DNA of 64,000 nt from Methylocystis sp. (GTDB lineage: Bacteria; Pseudomonadota; Alphaproteobacteria; Rhizobiales; Beijerinckiaceae), in assembly GCA_022843405.1 (NCBI GenBank), contig JALHNQ010000012.1, positions 1 to 64,000 of the forward strand, written 5' to 3'. Numbering within the stretch: the stretch's first letter is position 1; every line of letters starts with the position of its first letter. Under the pieces are notes generated by a model. That model did not search any database. It worked only from the letters and a program-made list of their open reading frames with translations, and was not told the DNA's origin. Below are positions 17,304-26,978 of the stretch, piece after piece. Made by a program: the position numbers and the translations under genes.

Positions 17304-17831
17304 ATGACCGACAAAATCTACAACGTGCTATTCCTCTGCACCGGCAATAGCGCGCGTTCGATCATGGCCGAGGCGCTGCTACGCGCACGCGGCGGCGGCC
17401 GGTTCAACGCTTTTTCCGCCGGCAGCCATCCCAAGGGCGAGGTCAACCCCTACGCCATCTATACGCTGGAGACGATGGGCCTTCCTACCGAGGGCTATCG
17501 GTCCAAGAACTGGGATGAGTTCGCACGTTCGGACGCGCCGCGCATGGACTTCGTCTTCACCGTCTGCGACAGCGCGGCGGGCGAAATCTGCCCGGTCTGG
17601 CCCGGTCAGCCGATGACGGCGCATTGGGGGATCGAAGATCCGGCGGCCGTCGAAGGAAGCGACATAGAGAAGCAGCGCGCCTTCGCCACCGCCTTCCGCT
17701 ATCTGCGCAACCGTATCGATCAGTTCTGCGCCATACCGCTGCATCGTCTCGACAGGCTTGCGCTGAGCCAACGTCTTCGCGAGATCGGCGATATGGAAGG
17801 CGCAACATCGCCGAACGCCGTCGCGGAGTAA
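17304..17831 (+). CDS. arsC: Arsenate reductase, LMW phosphatase fold
   Basis: 175 residues. Reduces As(V) to As(III) in the cytosol before export. P-loop LCTGNSARS (CX5R) near residue 11 and the two further cysteines in VCDSAAGEIC, used for the disulfide relay in thioredoxin-coupled enzymes. The usual sequence FSAGSHPKG and WGIEDPA are typical of the alphaproteobacterial branch. ATG at 17304 chosen; the frame is open further upstream inside arsR. The Acr3 gene begins 3 bases after the stop. Confidence 0.93.
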   Translation: MTDKIYNVLFLCTGNSARSIMAEALLRARGGGRFNAFSAGSHPKGEVNPYAIYTLETMGLPTEGYRSKNWDEFARSDAPRMDFVFTVCDSAAGEICPVWPGQPMTAHWGIEDPAAVEGSDIEKQRAFATAFRYLRNRIDQFCAIPLHRLDRLALSQRLREIGDMEGATSPNAVAE

Positions 17832-17834
17832 GCC

Positions 17835-18902
17835 ATGACCACTTTCGAACGTTATCTTTCGCTCTGGGTCGCGCTCTGCATTATCGCCGGAGTCGCCCTC
17901 GGCCATTTCGTTCCCGGCGTGTTTCGCGCGATCGGCGCGATCGAGCTGGCGAAGGTCAATTTGCCGGTCGCCGCGCTGATCTGGCTGATGATCACGCCGA
18001 TGCTGATGAAAATCGACTTCGCCGCGCTCGCCGAAGTCGGCCGTCACTGGCGCGGCATCGGCGTGACGCTTGTCGTCAATTGGGCGGTGAAGCCTTTTTC
18101 GATGGCGCTGCTCGGATGGCTCTTCATCGGCTATCTGTTTCGACCCTATTTGCCGGCGGACCAGATCGACTCATACATCGCCGGCCTCATCCTGCTGGCG
18201 GCGGCGCCATGCACCGCGATGGTCTTCGTCTGGTCGAACCTGACCAAGGGCGAACCGCATTTCACCTTGAGCCAGGTCGCGCTCAATGACGCGATCATGA
18301 TCGTCGCCTTCGCGCCGATCGTGGGCCTGCTGCTTGGACTGTCCTCGATCGTCGTCCCCTGGGACACGCTGTTCCTGTCGGTCGTCCTCTATATCGTCGT
18401 TCCGGTGATCGCCGCTCAGATCATGCGCAAACGGCTACTCGCGGCGGGCGGCGAAAAGCGTCTCGCCAAAACGCTCGCGCAAATCGGCCCGGCGTCGCTC
18501 GTGGCGCTGCTCGCGACGCTCGTTTTGCTCTTCGGTTTTCAAGGAGAACAGATCATCCGGCAGCCGGCGATCATCGCCATGCTCGCGGCGCCGATACTGA
18601 TCCAGGTCTATTTCAACGCCGGGCTCGCCTATCTGCTCAATCGCGCGACCGGCGAGGCGCATTGCGTCGCCGGCCCTTCCGCCTTGATCGGCGCAAGCAA
18701 TTTCTTCGAACTCGCGGTCGCGGCGGCGATCAGCCTGTTCGGCTTCGACTCTGGCGCCGCCCTCGCCACTGTCGTCGGTGTCCTGATTGAAGTTCCGGTG
18801 ATGCTAAGCGTCGTCTGGATCGTCAATCGGAGCAAGGGCTGGTACGAGCGCGGAGCGCTTCGATCGCCTGATCAAGCCCCCGCGCCCGTCGACCTGCCCT
18901 GA
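17835..18902 (+). CDS. acr3: Arsenite efflux permease, ACR3 family
   Basis: 355 residues. Ten hydrophobic helices. The conserved cysteine in LLAAAPCTAMVFVWSNLTKG (about residue 120) is the thiolate known to be needed for arsenite transport in Acr3. LNDAIMIVAFAP and GASNFFELAVA are further family motifs. Last gene of the arsR-arsC-acr3 operon; no arsH or arsA. Confidence 0.93.
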   Translation: MTTFERYLSLWVALCIIAGVALGHFVPGVFRAIGAIELAKVNLPVAALIWLMITPMLMKIDFAALAEVGRHWRGIGVTLVVNWAVKPFSMALLGWLFIGYLFRPYLPADQIDSYIAGLILLAAAPCTAMVFVWSNLTKGEPHFTLSQVALNDAIMIVAFAPIVGLLLGLSSIVVPWDTLFLSVVLYIVVPVIAAQIMRKRLLAAGGEKRLAKTLAQIGPASLVALLATLVLLFGFQGEQIIRQPAIIAMLAAPILIQVYFNAGLAYLLNRATGEAHCVAGPSALIGASNFFELAVAAAISLFGFDSGAALATVVGVLIEVPVMLSVVWIVNRSKGWYERGALRSPDQAPAPVDLP

Positions 18903-18905
18903 AGA

Positions 18906-19343
18906 TCAGCAGAGTCGGTAGCCATAAGCGGCGAGCTGCCGGCCGGTGATGCGCAGCATCGGACCGGGCGCTTGATTGCCGTTGCGGTAGACATGCGCCA
19001 TGAAGACCCGTCGCAAGGCGGGCTTATAATGGGCGGCGAAGACCGCGGTCATGCGAGGATCGATGACGCCCCCCTCGGGCCCGCCGAACCAAGGCGCATG
19101 GAAGCCGAAGACCGCCCCCTCGGAAACACATGAATTGTGTGACGCCAGGTAGAGCGTGCATGAGGAGTCGCATTCGGTCGGGCCAATCCGAATTTGCTCG
19201 CCCCGAGCCTCCGCCCGCGCCAGCCTGGCTTGATATTTTTCCACGCGTCCGCCGTAGTCCGGGGCCGTAACGTCAAAGGCGTGCGCCGGAGCTGTCAACA
19301 GTACAGCCGTCATCATTCCTGCAAGACCAAGAGATCGCAGCAT
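18906..19343 (-). CDS. Exported protein of unknown function (COG3904-like)
   Basis: 145 residues. Signal peptide with cleavage after APAHA (about residue 22). The mature part contains IGPTECDSSCTLYLASHNSC and AVFGFHAPW, the pattern of small alphaproteobacterial periplasmic proteins with a ClpP/crotonase-like core (serine in xxCxSxCT, then FH). Four or more cysteines suggest disulfides. It ends 3 bases from the convergent acr3 gene. Function unknown. Confidence 0.7.
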   Translation of the reverse strand: MLRSLGLAGMMTAVLLTAPAHAFDVTAPDYGGRVEKYQARLARAEARGEQIRIGPTECDSSCTLYLASHNSCVSEGAVFGFHAPWFGGPEGGVIDPRMTAVFAAHYKPALRRVFMAHVYRNGNQAPGPMLRITGRQLAAYGYRLC

Positions 19344-19714
19344 AGGAGTTCCTTTTTGGGGCGCTCGAAAGTGGGCGGCCGCGCCGCCGAATGGCTGTCA
19401 GGGCTCAGTCGACCGAGCGCATGTCTCGGGCCCATCGGGAAGGGGAAGGGCTGCGACTCACGCCTCTTCCAGCTTCAGCGTTTCATTTTTAAACAAGGGC
19501 TAATTGCAGTGCAAGCGGGGCCTTAACTTTGTGGTTAAATTTTTTTGAAGATGACGCTTGCCGGGACCAAAATGCGCCCTAGCGCCGTAAGCGAAACAGT
19601 TTCGTTCCGCAGCCGAATTTACTGTCGACCGGCGCGGCCCCTACGTCCCGCGTAACGTCGAATGTCTATGCCTGGAATGCGGCGGATTGACGATGCCGCT
19701 TTCTGCAGCCGCAT
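19344..19714. other. Gene-free stretch between an exported protein gene and ppk2
   Basis: About 370 bases. It should hold the promoter of the minus-strand exported protein (start at 19343). A run of seven T (19543-19549) and several inverted purine/pyrimidine tracts occur, but nothing I can call a gene, RNA or repeat with confidence. Confidence 0.5.
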
Positions 19715-20716
19715 CTAGCGTTTGCGCTTTTTCTCAACGTCCATCGCGAGCGACTTGCCCAAAATGTGCTCGTCGCGCCCGATGACATGGGCGCTCGAGC
19801 CGACGATGAGCGGATCCGGCCCGTGCACGACGCTAGGCTCCTTGTTCGGATAATCGAGGCTGGACAAAAAGTGCTGCATGCAATTCAGGCGCGCGCGCTT
19901 CTTGTCGTCTGACTTGATGACGATCCAAGGCGCGTCGGCGGTATCGGTGAAGAAGAACATCGCCTCCTTCGCCTCGGTGTAATCGTCCCATTTGTCCATC
20001 GAAGCGCGATCGATCGGCGACAGTTTCCACTGTTTTAGCGGATCGTTCATGCGCGAACGGAAACGGCGCTGCTGCTCTTCGCGCGTCACCGAAAACCAAT
20101 ATTTGTAGAGGCGGACGCCGGAGTTGACGAACATGCGCTCAAGATCGGGGCATTGGCGCATGAAATCCAGATATTCATTCGGCGTGCAGAAATTCATCAC
20201 GCGCTCGACACCGGCGCGATTGTACCAGGAGCGGTCGAAGAAAACGGTCTCGCCGGCCGCCGGCAGGTGCTGGATGTAGCGCTGGAAATACCATTGAGTC
20301 CGCTCGCGCTCTGATGGCTTCTCCAGGGCGACGACCCGCGCGCCGCGCGGATTGAGATGCTCCATGAAACGCTTGATCGTGCCGCCCTTGCCGGCCGCGT
20401 CGCGCCCTTCGAACAGCACGACGATGCGCTGGCCAGTCTCCTTCGCCCAGTTTTGCGCTTTCAGGAGCTCCACCTGCAGGAGCCCCATGTGCCGCAGATA
20501 GACCTTCTCGCTCAGGCGGGTCTTGTAAGGGAATTCTCCTGATTCAAACGCCTTTCGGATCGCTTCGGAGTCGGCGCGCAGGCGGCGAATATCCTGATGC
20601 GGCGCGTGGGGGCGCGTCGTGTGCTCGACCCCTCGAACGACCGCAGTCTCAGCCTCGACTTTAGAACCCGGAGCCGCCGCTTCAGCCTCGGCGGCGGCGT
20701 TGACGGTCTCGTCCAT
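19715..20716 (-). CDS. ppk2: Polyphosphate kinase 2
   Basis: 333 residues. Uses polyphosphate to phosphorylate nucleoside diphosphates (or the reverse). Walker A FEGRDAAGKGG, the lid arginine region EKPSERERTQWYFQRYIQHL and Walker B-like VFFDRSWYNRAGVERVM are all intact; FWFSV-like YKYWFSVTREEQQRRF follows. The 70-residue N-terminal part is low-complexity and acidic. ATG at 20716 is chosen because GGGA lies upstream; in-frame codons at 20743 and 20752 are alternatives. Single-gene unit. Confidence 0.93.
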   Translation of the reverse strand: MDETVNAAAEAEAAAPGSKVEAETAVVRGVEHTTRPHAPHQDIRRLRADSEAIRKAFESGEFPYKTRLSEKVYLRHMGLLQVELLKAQNWAKETGQRIVVLFEGRDAAGKGGTIKRFMEHLNPRGARVVALEKPSERERTQWYFQRYIQHLPAAGETVFFDRSWYNRAGVERVMNFCTPNEYLDFMRQCPDLERMFVNSGVRLYKYWFSVTREEQQRRFRSRMNDPLKQWKLSPIDRASMDKWDDYTEAKEAMFFFTDTADAPWIVIKSDDKKRARLNCMQHFLSSLDYPNKEPSVVHGPDPLIVGSSAHVIGRDEHILGKSLAMDVEKKRKR

Positions 20717-20971
20717 TGTCAAATCCCATAATTGGCGCCGCATCTCCCTCAACGCTTAGGTTTGAGCCCCAGCGCGGCTTAAGGTTGAAGCAACCCTGCA
20801 AGCTTCCGGAATCTAAAAGCAATAGCGCATTTCGACGCGTCTGCGCTCCAAGAAACTAGGCCCGAACCTATAAACCCGCGCGGCGCGCAGCGACAGCAAT
20901 CCAGACGATCCTTTGCTCCCCGCTTCGATTAACGCATATATTTCTCTCAACAGCTTGAGCGGGAGTAGAAT

Positions 20972-21757
20972 ATGAGTCCCTTTGCAATGGCGCTTTTCAT
21001 CGCTTCTTTGACCTTCGCCGCCTTCCTCCTCGGCATCATTGTAGCACCGCTGTTGTCGGAGACACATTTGAGCTCAAAGGCGTTGGAAATTATTAAAGAC
21101 GCGCGAAGCCTTATTACAGGATTGGCGGCTTTAACGTTGGGTCTCTTAATCGCGACCGCCAATAGCTCCTTCGAAGAAAAGAGCAAAGAAGTAAAGGTCG
21201 AAGCGACCAATGCTATATTAGTGGACAGGCTACTCCGAGATTACGGGCCTCAGGCGGAACATGCCAGAGAGGAACTCCGGATCGCCGTCCAAAACGAAGT
21301 CGACCGCATGAACCAGGCGAGGCAGCCGGGGGTTGACGCTCAGCAGATTTTTGGCAGCGTGCGCAGCCGCAACATTCGCTCGGAGATTTTGAAGCTATCG
21401 CCACATGACGACAGAGAGACTTGGCTGAAGACAACCGCACTCGCGGCGGCTCAAGAGTTTGTTGCGTCAAGGTGGCGCATTTATCATGAAATGAATAGCA
21501 GCATCAAATGGCCGCTGGTTTACGTGGCGGTGTTCTGGATCGCAGCCATTTTCTTTAGTCTAGGCGTCGAAACTCCCCGAAATATTTTTCCTATCAGCAG
21601 TATGCTCGTCGCCTCTGCCGCCATGGCGGGAGCCATGTATCTGATGTTTGAAATGGACATGCCGTTTCAGGGCTTCATCACGGTTTCCGCCGCTCCTCTC
21701 GAATCGGCGGTACAGCAAATCGAGAGGACGGGGGCCGCAGTCTCACAAGACCCATGA
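20972..21757 (+). CDS. DUF4239 (bestrophin-like domain) membrane protein
   Basis: 261 residues. Two N-terminal membrane helices (about 5-27 and 45-65), a soluble helical middle, two C-terminal helices (WPLVYVAVFWIAAIFFSLGV and the next) and the closing FEMDMPFQGFITVSAAPL, the hallmark of DUF4239. GGGAG precedes the ATG. Base composition is more AT-rich than the neighbours, hinting at transfer. Function unknown. Confidence 0.8.
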   Translation: MSPFAMALFIASLTFAAFLLGIIVAPLLSETHLSSKALEIIKDARSLITGLAALTLGLLIATANSSFEEKSKEVKVEATNAILVDRLLRDYGPQAEHAREELRIAVQNEVDRMNQARQPGVDAQQIFGSVRSRNIRSEILKLSPHDDRETWLKTTALAAAQEFVASRWRIYHEMNSSIKWPLVYVAVFWIAAIFFSLGVETPRNIFPISSMLVASAAMAGAMYLMFEMDMPFQGFITVSAAPLESAVQQIERTGAAVSQDP

Positions 21758-21895
21758 CCGGCGCAGCCATTCCAAATGCAGGATTAGGCTCATTGATTTG
21801 CAGGATGTTCAGTTGAGCCCTCCCGCGGTGGTCTATCCCCAGCGGGCCGACAAAGCATTAGCGCAAGATCAAATCCGAGCGCCGCCAGCGGTGAG

Positions 21896-22006
21896 ATGAA
21901 TGACGCCCCGCCCTATGACCTGCCTTTGCGGCTCCGCAACAGCGGCGAGTCCTATGTCGTCGAAGACGCGAGCAATACCGCGCCAGCCGTGAAGGCCGGA
22001 TCGTAA
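21896..22006 (+). pseudogene. Short ORF, probable truncated small conserved protein
   Basis: Codes for 36 residues starting MNDAPPYDLPLRLRNSGESY and ending at a TAA at 22004. The wording (PLRLRNSGESYVVEDASN) recalls a common small rhizobial protein that continues with an ALAYVYFEDE-type segment; here the sequence diverges and stops instead, so I read it as a truncated copy. That family memory is not checked. The rest of the 21758-22119 interval holds nothing else I can name. Confidence 0.4.
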
Positions 22007-22119
22007 AGCGCCTACCCCGACGGCCGGCTAGCGTACATTGCCACGCGCCCGCCTGCTCCCTATAGTCCGCCGCCAAAAGCCGGGGAGCCGGCTCAAACGC
22101 ACCCAAGGAAGCATCCCTC

Positions 22120-24027
22120 ATGTTAGAAGGCCTGCGCGTCGCTTCGCAGAACTGGATCGGCCGTGCGATCATGGCGCTGGTGATGGGCGTCATCGTGGTC
22201 AGTTTCGCGATTTGGGGCGTCGGAGACGTTTTTCGTGGCATGACCACACAGCGACTCGCCCGCGTCGGCAGCGGCGAGGTCTCCGTCGACGCCTACCGCA
22301 ACGCCTATCAAAACGAGCTTCGCCGCATTCAGCAGCGGATGCGGCGCGCGATCACCAATGAGGAGGCGCGTCAGTCGGGACTGGATCTGCAGATTTTGGA
22401 GCGTCAGGTCACCGAAGTTGCGCTCGATCAAAAGGCGCGGCAGCTCCAGCTGGCGGTCAGCGACGAAACTGCCCAGCGCCTGCTCGCGTCTGAAAAGGTG
22501 TTCCAAGGTCCGGACGGCAAATTCGACGCCGTGCGCTTCAAGCAGATCGCCAATGACGCCGGCTACACCGAGCGGGGTTTTCTTGCCGATCAGAAGAACG
22601 CCTATCTGCGCAAGATGATCACCGACATCGTCATCGCCGGAGTCGAGCCGCCTAAACTGATGATCGAAGCGATCCACCGCTTCCGCAATGAATCGCGAAC
22701 GATCGACTATGTCGTTCTGCCGCCGTCCCTGGTCGCAGCGGCGACCGCGCCGTCCGACGAAGAGCTAAAGAAATATTTCGACGAGCGGGAGCAGAGCTTC
22801 CGCGCCAAGGAATATCGCAAACTGACGACGCTCGTCGTCAGCCCTTCCGCGATCGGCAAGCCTGAGGGCGTTTCGGCCGAGGACGCGCGCAAATTTTATG
22901 ATGAGGTCAAATCGAAGCGCTATGGGACTCCGGAAAAGCGCGACGTGCGTCAGGTCGTGTTCAAGACCGATAAGGAGGCCGAAGACGCAATCTCTAGGCT
23001 GAAGGCCGGCGCCGACTTTGACGCGCTGGCGGCGGAGCTGAAACTCAATCCCAAGGACGTGAATCTCGGATTGGTCGAGCTACGCGATTTCGGCGATCCG
23101 AAAGTCGGGGCTGCGGTCTTTGCGCTCCCCCAGCCGGGGCTGACGGAGCCGATCCATACGGCCTTTGGCGCCGTCGTGTCGCAGGTCAAGAGCATCACCC
23201 CTGCGGTCTACAGCAAGACTTTCGAACAGGCCGAGCCGGAGCTTCGCGGAGAAATCGCCGCGCAGCGCGCGACGCCAGACGTGCGCAAGCTCCACGAGGC
23301 CATCGAAGATCAGCGCGCCTCCGGCAAAACGCTGGCCGAGGCCGCGAAGGCGGTGGGACTGGAGACGGGCGTTTACGGCGCCGTCGACGACGCCGGCAAT
23401 GACCGAAGCGGCAAGCCGATCGCAAATCTTCCCGCGGGTCCGGACCTCGTCAAGGCGGCCTTCGCGTCGGACGTCGGCGTCGACAACGACACTGTCGCGA
23501 CGCGCGACGGCGGCTATGTCTGGTACGAGGTCAATAGCGTCGAGCCGGCGCGGCAGAGGACGTTTGATGAGGTGAAGGACGCCGTCGCCGAGGCGATGCG
23601 CGGCGAGGCGGCGCAAAAGGCGCTGGCCGCCAAGGCCGAAGAAATCGTCGTCAAGCTGAACGCCGGCCAGCCGATCGAAGACCTCGCCAAGCAGCTTGGC
23701 GTTCAGACGCAGCGCGCCAATGAGGTGAAACGCGAAGCGCGTCCGGACTTCAACTCCAATGTGATCGTACAATTCTTCGAGGTTTCGCCGCGCAACGCCG
23801 GCTCTGTCGTCGTCGAGAGTGGCCGGCTGGTGTTTTTCGTTCGTGACGCGACGACGCCTGTCTTCGATGCAAATTCGATCGAATCGAAGACGATCGCTCA
23901 GCAATTGAAGCCGGCGTTGGATAACGACCTGCTCGAGCAATATGTCGGCGGCCTGGAGAAGGCGCTCGGCGTTGAAATCAACCAGCGGGCGCTCGAAGCC
24001 GCGACCGGAGCGGAACGCGACAGGTGA
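22120..24027 (+). CDS. ppiD: SurA/PpiD-like peptidyl-prolyl isomerase, membrane-anchored
   Basis: 635 residues. Helps fold exported proteins at the outer face of the inner membrane. One N-terminal membrane helix (WIGRAIMALVMGVIVVSFAIWGVGDVF), a SurA_N-type chaperone region (about 40-200), a parvulin-like domain around 260-370 (EKRDVRQVVFKTDKEAEDAI, LGLVELRDFGDPKVGAAVFA) and a helical C-terminus. AAGGAAG precedes the ATG. Its last four bases (GTGA) overlap the start of trpE, a gene order widespread in the class. Confidence 0.88.
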   Translation: MLEGLRVASQNWIGRAIMALVMGVIVVSFAIWGVGDVFRGMTTQRLARVGSGEVSVDAYRNAYQNELRRIQQRMRRAITNEEARQSGLDLQILERQVTEVALDQKARQLQLAVSDETAQRLLASEKVFQGPDGKFDAVRFKQIANDAGYTERGFLADQKNAYLRKMITDIVIAGVEPPKLMIEAIHRFRNESRTIDYVVLPPSLVAAATAPSDEELKKYFDEREQSFRAKEYRKLTTLVVSPSAIGKPEGVSAEDARKFYDEVKSKRYGTPEKRDVRQVVFKTDKEAEDAISRLKAGADFDALAAELKLNPKDVNLGLVELRDFGDPKVGAAVFALPQPGLTEPIHTAFGAVVSQVKSITPAVYSKTFEQAEPELRGEIAAQRATPDVRKLHEAIEDQRASGKTLAEAAKAVGLETGVYGAVDDAGNDRSGKPIANLPAGPDLVKAAFASDVGVDNDTVATRDGGYVWYEVNSVEPARQRTFDEVKDAVAEAMRGEAAQKALAAKAEEIVVKLNAGQPIEDLAKQLGVQTQRANEVKREARPDFNSNVIVQFFEVSPRNAGSVVVESGRLVFFVRDATTPVFDANSIESKTIAQQLKPALDNDLLEQYVGGLEKALGVEINQRALEAATGAERDR

Positions 24028-25553
24028 GCGGCGCGCTGTTCGAGCCCGACTTCGACGCCTTCGGCACCGATTACGACGCCGGTCGGCCGCAGCTGGTCGT
24101 GACGCGGCTGGTCGCCGATCTCGAGACGCCGGTCTCCGCCTATCTCAAGCTCACGCGCGATCGGCGTGGCGCCGCGTTTCTGCTGGAGTCCGTCGAAGGC
24201 GGCGCGGCGCGCGGCCGCTATTCGATGATCGGCCTCGACCCCGACCTGATCTTTCGCGTCGTCGGCGACAGGGCGGAAATCAATCGCGCCGCGCTCGAAT
24301 GCGCAGACGGCTTCACGCCTTGCGCCGCGGCGCCGCTTGCCGCCCTGCGTCAGCTCATCGCCGAGTCCGCCGTGCCGCAGGCTGTCGGCCTGCCGCCGAT
24401 GGCTGCGGGCGTTTTCGGCTATCTCGGCTACGATATGGTGCGCCAGATGGAGCGCCTCGCGCCGGCCAAGCCAGATAAGATCGGCGTCCCCGACGCTCTA
24501 TTCGTGCGTCCGACCTTGATGATCGTTTTCGACACGGTCCGCGACGAAATATCGATCGTTACGCCTGTCCGGCCGAAATCCGGCGTTGCGGCGAAGCCGG
24601 CCTATGAAGCGGCGCTGGCGCGTCTCGACAAAGTCGTCGCGACGTTGGAGGCGCCGCTGGAACATCGCGACGGCGGGACGGACGCGCAGCTTCACGCTCA
24701 GGAGCCGGTCTCGAATACGCCGCAGGCGCGTTTCCTCGAAATGGTCGAGCGCGCCAAGGAATACATTCGCGCCGGCGACATCTTTCAGGTCGTTCTGTCG
24801 CAGCGCTTCACCGCGCCTTTCGCTTTGCCTGCCTTCGCGCTTTACCGCGCGCTCAGGCGCGTCAACCCGGCGCCATTTCTCTGCTTTCTAGATTTCGGGG
24901 ACTTCCAGATCGTTTGTTCGAGCCCAGAAATCCTCGTGCGGGTCGCCGACGGCAAGGTGACGATCCGTCCGATCGCCGGCACGCGCTGGCGTAGCGAGGT
25001 CAAGGCCGAGGATGAACGTCTCGCCGCCGATCTCCTCGCCGACGAAAAGGAACGCGCCGAACATCTGATGCTGCTCGATCTCGGCCGCAATGATGTCGGC
25101 CGCGTCGCAAAGACGGGCACGGTGCGCGTCACTGACAGTTTCACCATCGAGCGCTACAGTCACGTGATGCATATCGTCTCCAATGTCGAAGGTGATCTCG
25201 ATGCGCGCCACGATTGCATCGAGGCGCTCTCCGCGGGCTTTCCCGCCGGCACCGTCTCCGGCGCGCCGAAAGTGCGCGCGATGGAAATCATCGATGAGCT
25301 CGAGGCCGACAAGCGCGGCATCTACGGCGGCTGCATCGGCTATTTCGGCGCAGGCGGACAAATGGACACCTGCATCGTATTGCGCACGGCGATCGTCAAG
25401 GACGGCAAGATGCATGTGCAGGCCGGCGCCGGCGTCGTCTACGACAGCGAACCGGAATATGAAAACCGCGAATGCGTCAACAAGGCGAAAGCGCTGTTTC
25501 GCGCCGCCGAGGAAGCGGTTCGCTTCGCAGCGCGCGCGCGGCGAGGCCAGTAA
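24024..25553 (+). CDS. trpE: Anthranilate synthase component I
   Basis: 509 residues. Chorismate to anthranilate with ammonia from TrpG. N-terminal regulatory domain contains the Trp-binding LLES motif (FLLESVEGG near residue 52). The chorismate-binding core has GDIFQVVLSQRF, PIAGTRWRS, LLDLGRNDVGRV, VMHIVSNVEG, GFPAGTVSGAPKVRAMEIID and YGGCIGYFG. GTG start within the end of ppiD. Unlike fused TrpE(G) in Rhizobium, the glutaminase is a separate gene, about 2.6 kb downstream behind three unrelated genes. Confidence 0.96.
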   Translation: MSGALFEPDFDAFGTDYDAGRPQLVVTRLVADLETPVSAYLKLTRDRRGAAFLLESVEGGAARGRYSMIGLDPDLIFRVVGDRAEINRAALECADGFTPCAAAPLAALRQLIAESAVPQAVGLPPMAAGVFGYLGYDMVRQMERLAPAKPDKIGVPDALFVRPTLMIVFDTVRDEISIVTPVRPKSGVAAKPAYEAALARLDKVVATLEAPLEHRDGGTDAQLHAQEPVSNTPQARFLEMVERAKEYIRAGDIFQVVLSQRFTAPFALPAFALYRALRRVNPAPFLCFLDFGDFQIVCSSPEILVRVADGKVTIRPIAGTRWRSEVKAEDERLAADLLADEKERAEHLMLLDLGRNDVGRVAKTGTVRVTDSFTIERYSHVMHIVSNVEGDLDARHDCIEALSAGFPAGTVSGAPKVRAMEIIDELEADKRGIYGGCIGYFGAGGQMDTCIVLRTAIVKDGKMHVQAGAGVVYDSEPEYENRECVNKAKALFRAAEEAVRFAARARRGQ

Positions 25554-25601
25554 CAATTCCGCATAAGCGCGCGGACAGCGAAAAGGGCGGCGGCGTATCT
25601 C

Positions 25602-26108
25602 ATGGACGGCCCAACGATCTACGACGACGGCGACGATCCTTCCCGCGCGATCCGCGTCGGCGAACCCAATGGCGCCGACGCCGCGAAATGGGGCGTCCTG
25701 CTCTCGCGCTTCATGCGCATCATCGCCCTGTTTTGGCTTGTGCAGGGCTTGATGCAGTGGCGGATCATTCTCGCCAGTGACCGTTCGATATTTGAAACCA
25801 TGCCCCAGAGCGCTGCCTTCGCCGTCATCTTCTTCGCGGTGCTCGATCTGATCGCCGGCGTCGGCCTGTGGCTGGCGACGCCGTGGGGCGGCGTGTTGTG
25901 GCTGCTGGTGGCGAGCGCGCAGATTTTTCTCACGCTCAGCATGCCGAGCTTCTTCATCGGCGGCTATTGGCTGATCGGCGTGGACGCCGTGCTGATCGCC
26001 ATGTATTTCGGCCTGACCTTCGAGGCCGGACGCGACGTTGACGCGCAGCGCATGCGCGAACGTCGCCGTCGCCGCAAATTCGACGGAAAGCCGCCAAAAC
26101 CTTCTTGA
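25602..26108 (+). CDS. DUF6163-family membrane protein
   Basis: 168 residues. Four hydrophobic helices between about 38 and 145 (MRIIALFWLVQGLMQW, FAVIFFAVLDLIAGVGLWLA, GGVLWLLVASAQIFLTLSM, YWLIGVDAVLIAMYFGLTFE), then a very basic tail (RMRERRRRRKFDGKPPK). It is the usual upstream neighbour of ldtR in Rhizobiales, which supports the family call. Function unknown, probably envelope-related. Confidence 0.75.
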   Translation: MDGPTIYDDGDDPSRAIRVGEPNGADAAKWGVLLSRFMRIIALFWLVQGLMQWRIILASDRSIFETMPQSAAFAVIFFAVLDLIAGVGLWLATPWGGVLWLLVASAQIFLTLSMPSFFIGGYWLIGVDAVLIAMYFGLTFEAGRDVDAQRMRERRRRRKFDGKPPKPS

Positions 26109-26307
26109 GCGACAAGGTTCGTTAGCGGCGCATTAGCGTAAATCGAACGTTTAGGTTCATCTCTCATTCACCGCAATGCGGCGGCGTCGCGGTAAACGCG
26201 CGATTCAGCCTGTTGCTTAAACCGCTTTTCACCCGCCTCGATCTAATTTGATCTCATCAAACGCCGATCAAGAGATGCCAGACGCATCCGACGTGATGGA
26301 GAAGACG

Positions 26308-26817
26308 ATGAGCGCCGTGACCAAGACCATGCCCCCGGCCCGCGAGAATCGCGTCGGCGAAATCCGGCCAGTTTATCTCGAGGCGCTGACGTTGGTCGAA
26401 CGCCTCCATCGCCGATTGCTCGACGTCGTCAAGGACGAATTCGATCGCCGCGATCTCGGCGACGTCAACTCGGTGCAGGCGCTGCTGCTCTACAATATCG
26501 GCGACAAGGAGCTGACTGCGAGCGAGCTGCGCACGCGCGGCTATTATCTCGGCTCCAATGTTTCCTACAATGTCAAGAAGCTTGTCGAGACGGGCTATAT
26601 GCATTACGCGCGCTCGCGCCTCGACCGCCGCTCGGTGCGCATCAGCCTGACCCCGAAGGGCAAGCAAATTCACGACATCGTCGCCCAGCTTTATGAAAAA
26701 CACGCGCTGACCGTTGAGCAGATCGGCGGCGTGTCCTGCGATGAATTCCGCAGCCTTAACGCCTCGCTTTCACGGCTGGAGCGTTTCTGGACGGACCAAG
26801 TCCGTTATCGGCTCTAA
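26308..26817 (+). CDS. ldtR: MarR-family regulator LdtR
   Basis: 169 residues. Winged-helix regulator; in Liberibacter and Sinorhizobium LdtR controls an L,D-transpeptidase gene and stress tolerance. The core YLEALTLVERLHRRLLDVVK, INSVQALLLYNIGD-like NSVQALLLYNIGD, RTRGYYLGSNVSYNVKKLVE and SRLDRRSVRISLTPKG is strongly conserved. ATG at 26308 is chosen because GGAGAAG (26298-26304) precedes it; in-frame starts at 26296, 26275 and 26248 exist. Confidence 0.85.
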   Translation: MSAVTKTMPPARENRVGEIRPVYLEALTLVERLHRRLLDVVKDEFDRRDLGDVNSVQALLLYNIGDKELTASELRTRGYYLGSNVSYNVKKLVETGYMHYARSRLDRRSVRISLTPKGKQIHDIVAQLYEKHALTVEQIGGVSCDEFRSLNASLSRLERFWTDQVRYRL

Positions 26818-26978
26818 TCGGGTCTCGCGCGTCTTCTCGTCTTTCGTCTGCTCTCTCGTCTCTCGCCGGCAAGCGCCTCAGGGCCGCTTCGCCGGCGCTT
26901 TACATATCGCGCCGCCCTAGCGCAACCCGCCACGCAGGCCTATCTTAACGGCTGTCAACCACGACCCAGGACGCCCAC

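Noticed and set aside
19600-19714. Plus-strand stretch reading like an HNH endonuclease fragment (TVDRRGPYVPRNVECLCLEC)
   Set aside because: Too short, no histidine pair, no start; probably chance.
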